From Candidatus Bathyarchaeota archaeon (GTDB lineage: Archaea > Thermoproteota > Bathyarchaeia > Bathyarchaeales > Bathyarchaeaceae), in assembly GCA_029881555.1 (NCBI GenBank), contig JAOUMI010000039.1, forward strand, positions 1 through 5,938: 5,938 nucleotides of DNA, given 5' to 3'. The position numbers and the translations under genes are program-made. Shown here in pieces: positions 5,315 to 5,938 of the stretch. Numbering within the stretch: the stretch's first letter is position 1; each line of letters opens with the position of its first letter. The notes below the pieces were generated by a model, which was given only the letters and a program-made list of their open reading frames with translations, made no database searches and was not told the origin of the DNA.

Positions 5315-5371
5315 TCTTAAACAATGCGGGCGAAACTCTTTTTTCCTTAGTTAATCAGAATGCTAGGAATC

Positions 5372-5376
5372 GAGGT
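5372..5376 (+). promoter_or_regulatory. ribosome binding site of the mttB-like gene
   Basis: GAGGT ends 7 nt before the ATG at 5384, whereas the in-frame ATG at 5360 has no purine-rich site upstream. The start is therefore placed at 5384. Confidence 0.6.
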
Positions 5377-5383
5377 TGAGATT

Positions 5384-5938
5384 ATGAGCGAACCCTTACG
5401 GTCTCAAGGACTTAAACTTAATCTGCTCAATAAAGACGAACTCTACGAGATTCATTTGGCTACACTAGATGTGCTTGAAAGGATTGGTGTAGGTATCTAC
5501 GAAGACAGAGCGCTTAAACTAATGGACGAGGCCGGAGCAATTGTTGACTACGATAAGAAGATTGTGAAGATACCTCAACATTTGCTGAAGGAGCTGATTA
5601 AGAAAGCCCCTGAGGTTGTCACGCTGTACGCCAGAAATCCCAAACACACTGTTAAGCTTAGACCCAGGGGAAAAACCTACTTCAACAACTCAAGTTACGG
5701 AATAAAAGTTTACGATCTGAATACGAGAATGCACAGGGATTCAAAAAGCGAAGATGTTGCTAATTTCGCGAGGCTAACAGACGCTCTAGAAAATATTCAT
5801 GTATTCCTTCCGACGGTTACTGCACATGATATCCCAGAGTACGTGAGAGCTCTCCATGAACTCGCAATAGCATTGGAAAACACTGAGAAACATGTGTCCC
5901 ACGCAACTTATGGCGCCGATGCGATTAAGCACTACATT
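5384..5938 (+). CDS. MttB-superfamily (trimethylamine methyltransferase-like) corrinoid protein methyltransferase, N-terminal part
   Basis: The first 185 codons of an open frame run off the right edge. Members move a methyl group from methylated amines or quaternary amines (trimethylamine, glycine betaine, carnitine and relatives) to a corrinoid protein, feeding methanogenesis or acetogenic/tetrahydropterin-linked metabolism. The opening fits the family: LNKDELYEIHLATLDVLERIGV (about 15-36), EDRALKLMDEAGAIVD (about 39-54), IPQHLLKELIKKAPEVV (about 62-78), then YFNNSSYGIKVYD (about 97-109). Full-length members have about 450-500 residues, so more than half is missing. True MttB has a pyrrolysine encoded by an in-frame TAG in its C-terminal half; that region lies outside, so a TMA or non-pyrrolysine enzyme cannot be distinguished. 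An ATG at 5360 would add eight residues. The substrate is unassigned. Confidence 0.85.
   Translation, partial: MSEPLRSQGLKLNLLNKDELYEIHLATLDVLERIGVGIYEDRALKLMDEAGAIVDYDKKIVKIPQHLLKELIKKAPEVVTLYARNPKHTVKLRPRGKTYFNNSSYGIKVYDLNTRMHRDSKSEDVANFARLTDALENIHVFLPTVTAHDIPEYVRALHELAIALENTEKHVSHATYGADAIKHYI

Larger units (their letters stand above)
5006..5383. other. 378-bp gene-free region between divergent sepF and the mttB-like gene
   Basis: No convincing coding frame or tRNA is present. The sepF end holds its promoter and a palindrome, CCAAAA-T-TTTTGG (5089-5101). Positions 5102-5170 show nothing recognisable. From 5174 to 5307 there is a run of short perfect inverted repeats: ACAT/ATGT with a GAAA loop (5174-5185), TGCCTG/CAGGCA (5192-5212), GCTTC/GAAGC (5224-5241), GGCACC/GGTGCC (5267-5299) and GCCC/GGGC (5297-5307). 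GAATCATTG occurs twice (5213-5221, 5229-5237). A TATA-like CTATAAAC and a T6 tract (5339-5344) follow before the mttB-like start. The density suggests either a structured RNA or an operator region; neither is proven. Confidence 0.6.

Overview
The window reads as a chromosomal segment of an archaeon. The grounds are an sn-glycerol-1-phosphate dehydrogenase (the enzyme that sets archaeal lipid stereochemistry), an archaeal-type 20S proteasome beta subunit, the archaeal termination ribonuclease aCPSF1/FttA, and an archaeal SepF, together with TATA-type promoters, Shine-Dalgarno sites and frequent TTG/GTG starts. SepF implies FtsZ-based division. An MttB-superfamily methyltransferase beside it would fit a methyl-compound-using anaerobe, for example a Bathyarchaeia-like or other methylotrophic lineage. 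That placement is inference; one window cannot fix the taxon.

Layout: 1-79 is a short leader with no identifiable gene. 80-787 (+) is a two-part FKBP-type prolyl isomerase/chaperone. It converges on egsA (812-1864, -) with only 24 bp between them. 1865-2060 is a divergent promoter region, with a TATA-like box readable on both strands and a long psmB leader holding a hairpin that buries the psmB ribosome binding site. 2061-2696 (+) is psmB and 2713-4629 (+) is aCPSF1, 16 bp apart and almost certainly one operon. The aCPSF1 3' end overlaps the 3' end of convergent sepF (4616-5005, -) by 14 bp, with a hairpin plus T6 tract just beyond the aCPSF1 stop. 5006-5383 is a 378-bp gene-free stretch rich in short inverted repeats and ending in a T6 tract. 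From 5384 (+) an MttB-like methyltransferase runs off the window.

The genes are mostly information-processing and housekeeping: protein folding (FKBP), protein turnover (psmB), transcription termination (aCPSF1), lipid backbone synthesis (egsA) and division (sepF). The mttB-like gene is the only one of accessory metabolic character. No tRNA, rRNA, CRISPR array, insertion sequence or defence system is visible. The points most worth following are regulatory: the psmB leader hairpin, the structured region ahead of the mttB-like gene, and the overlapping 3' ends of the termination-factor gene and sepF.
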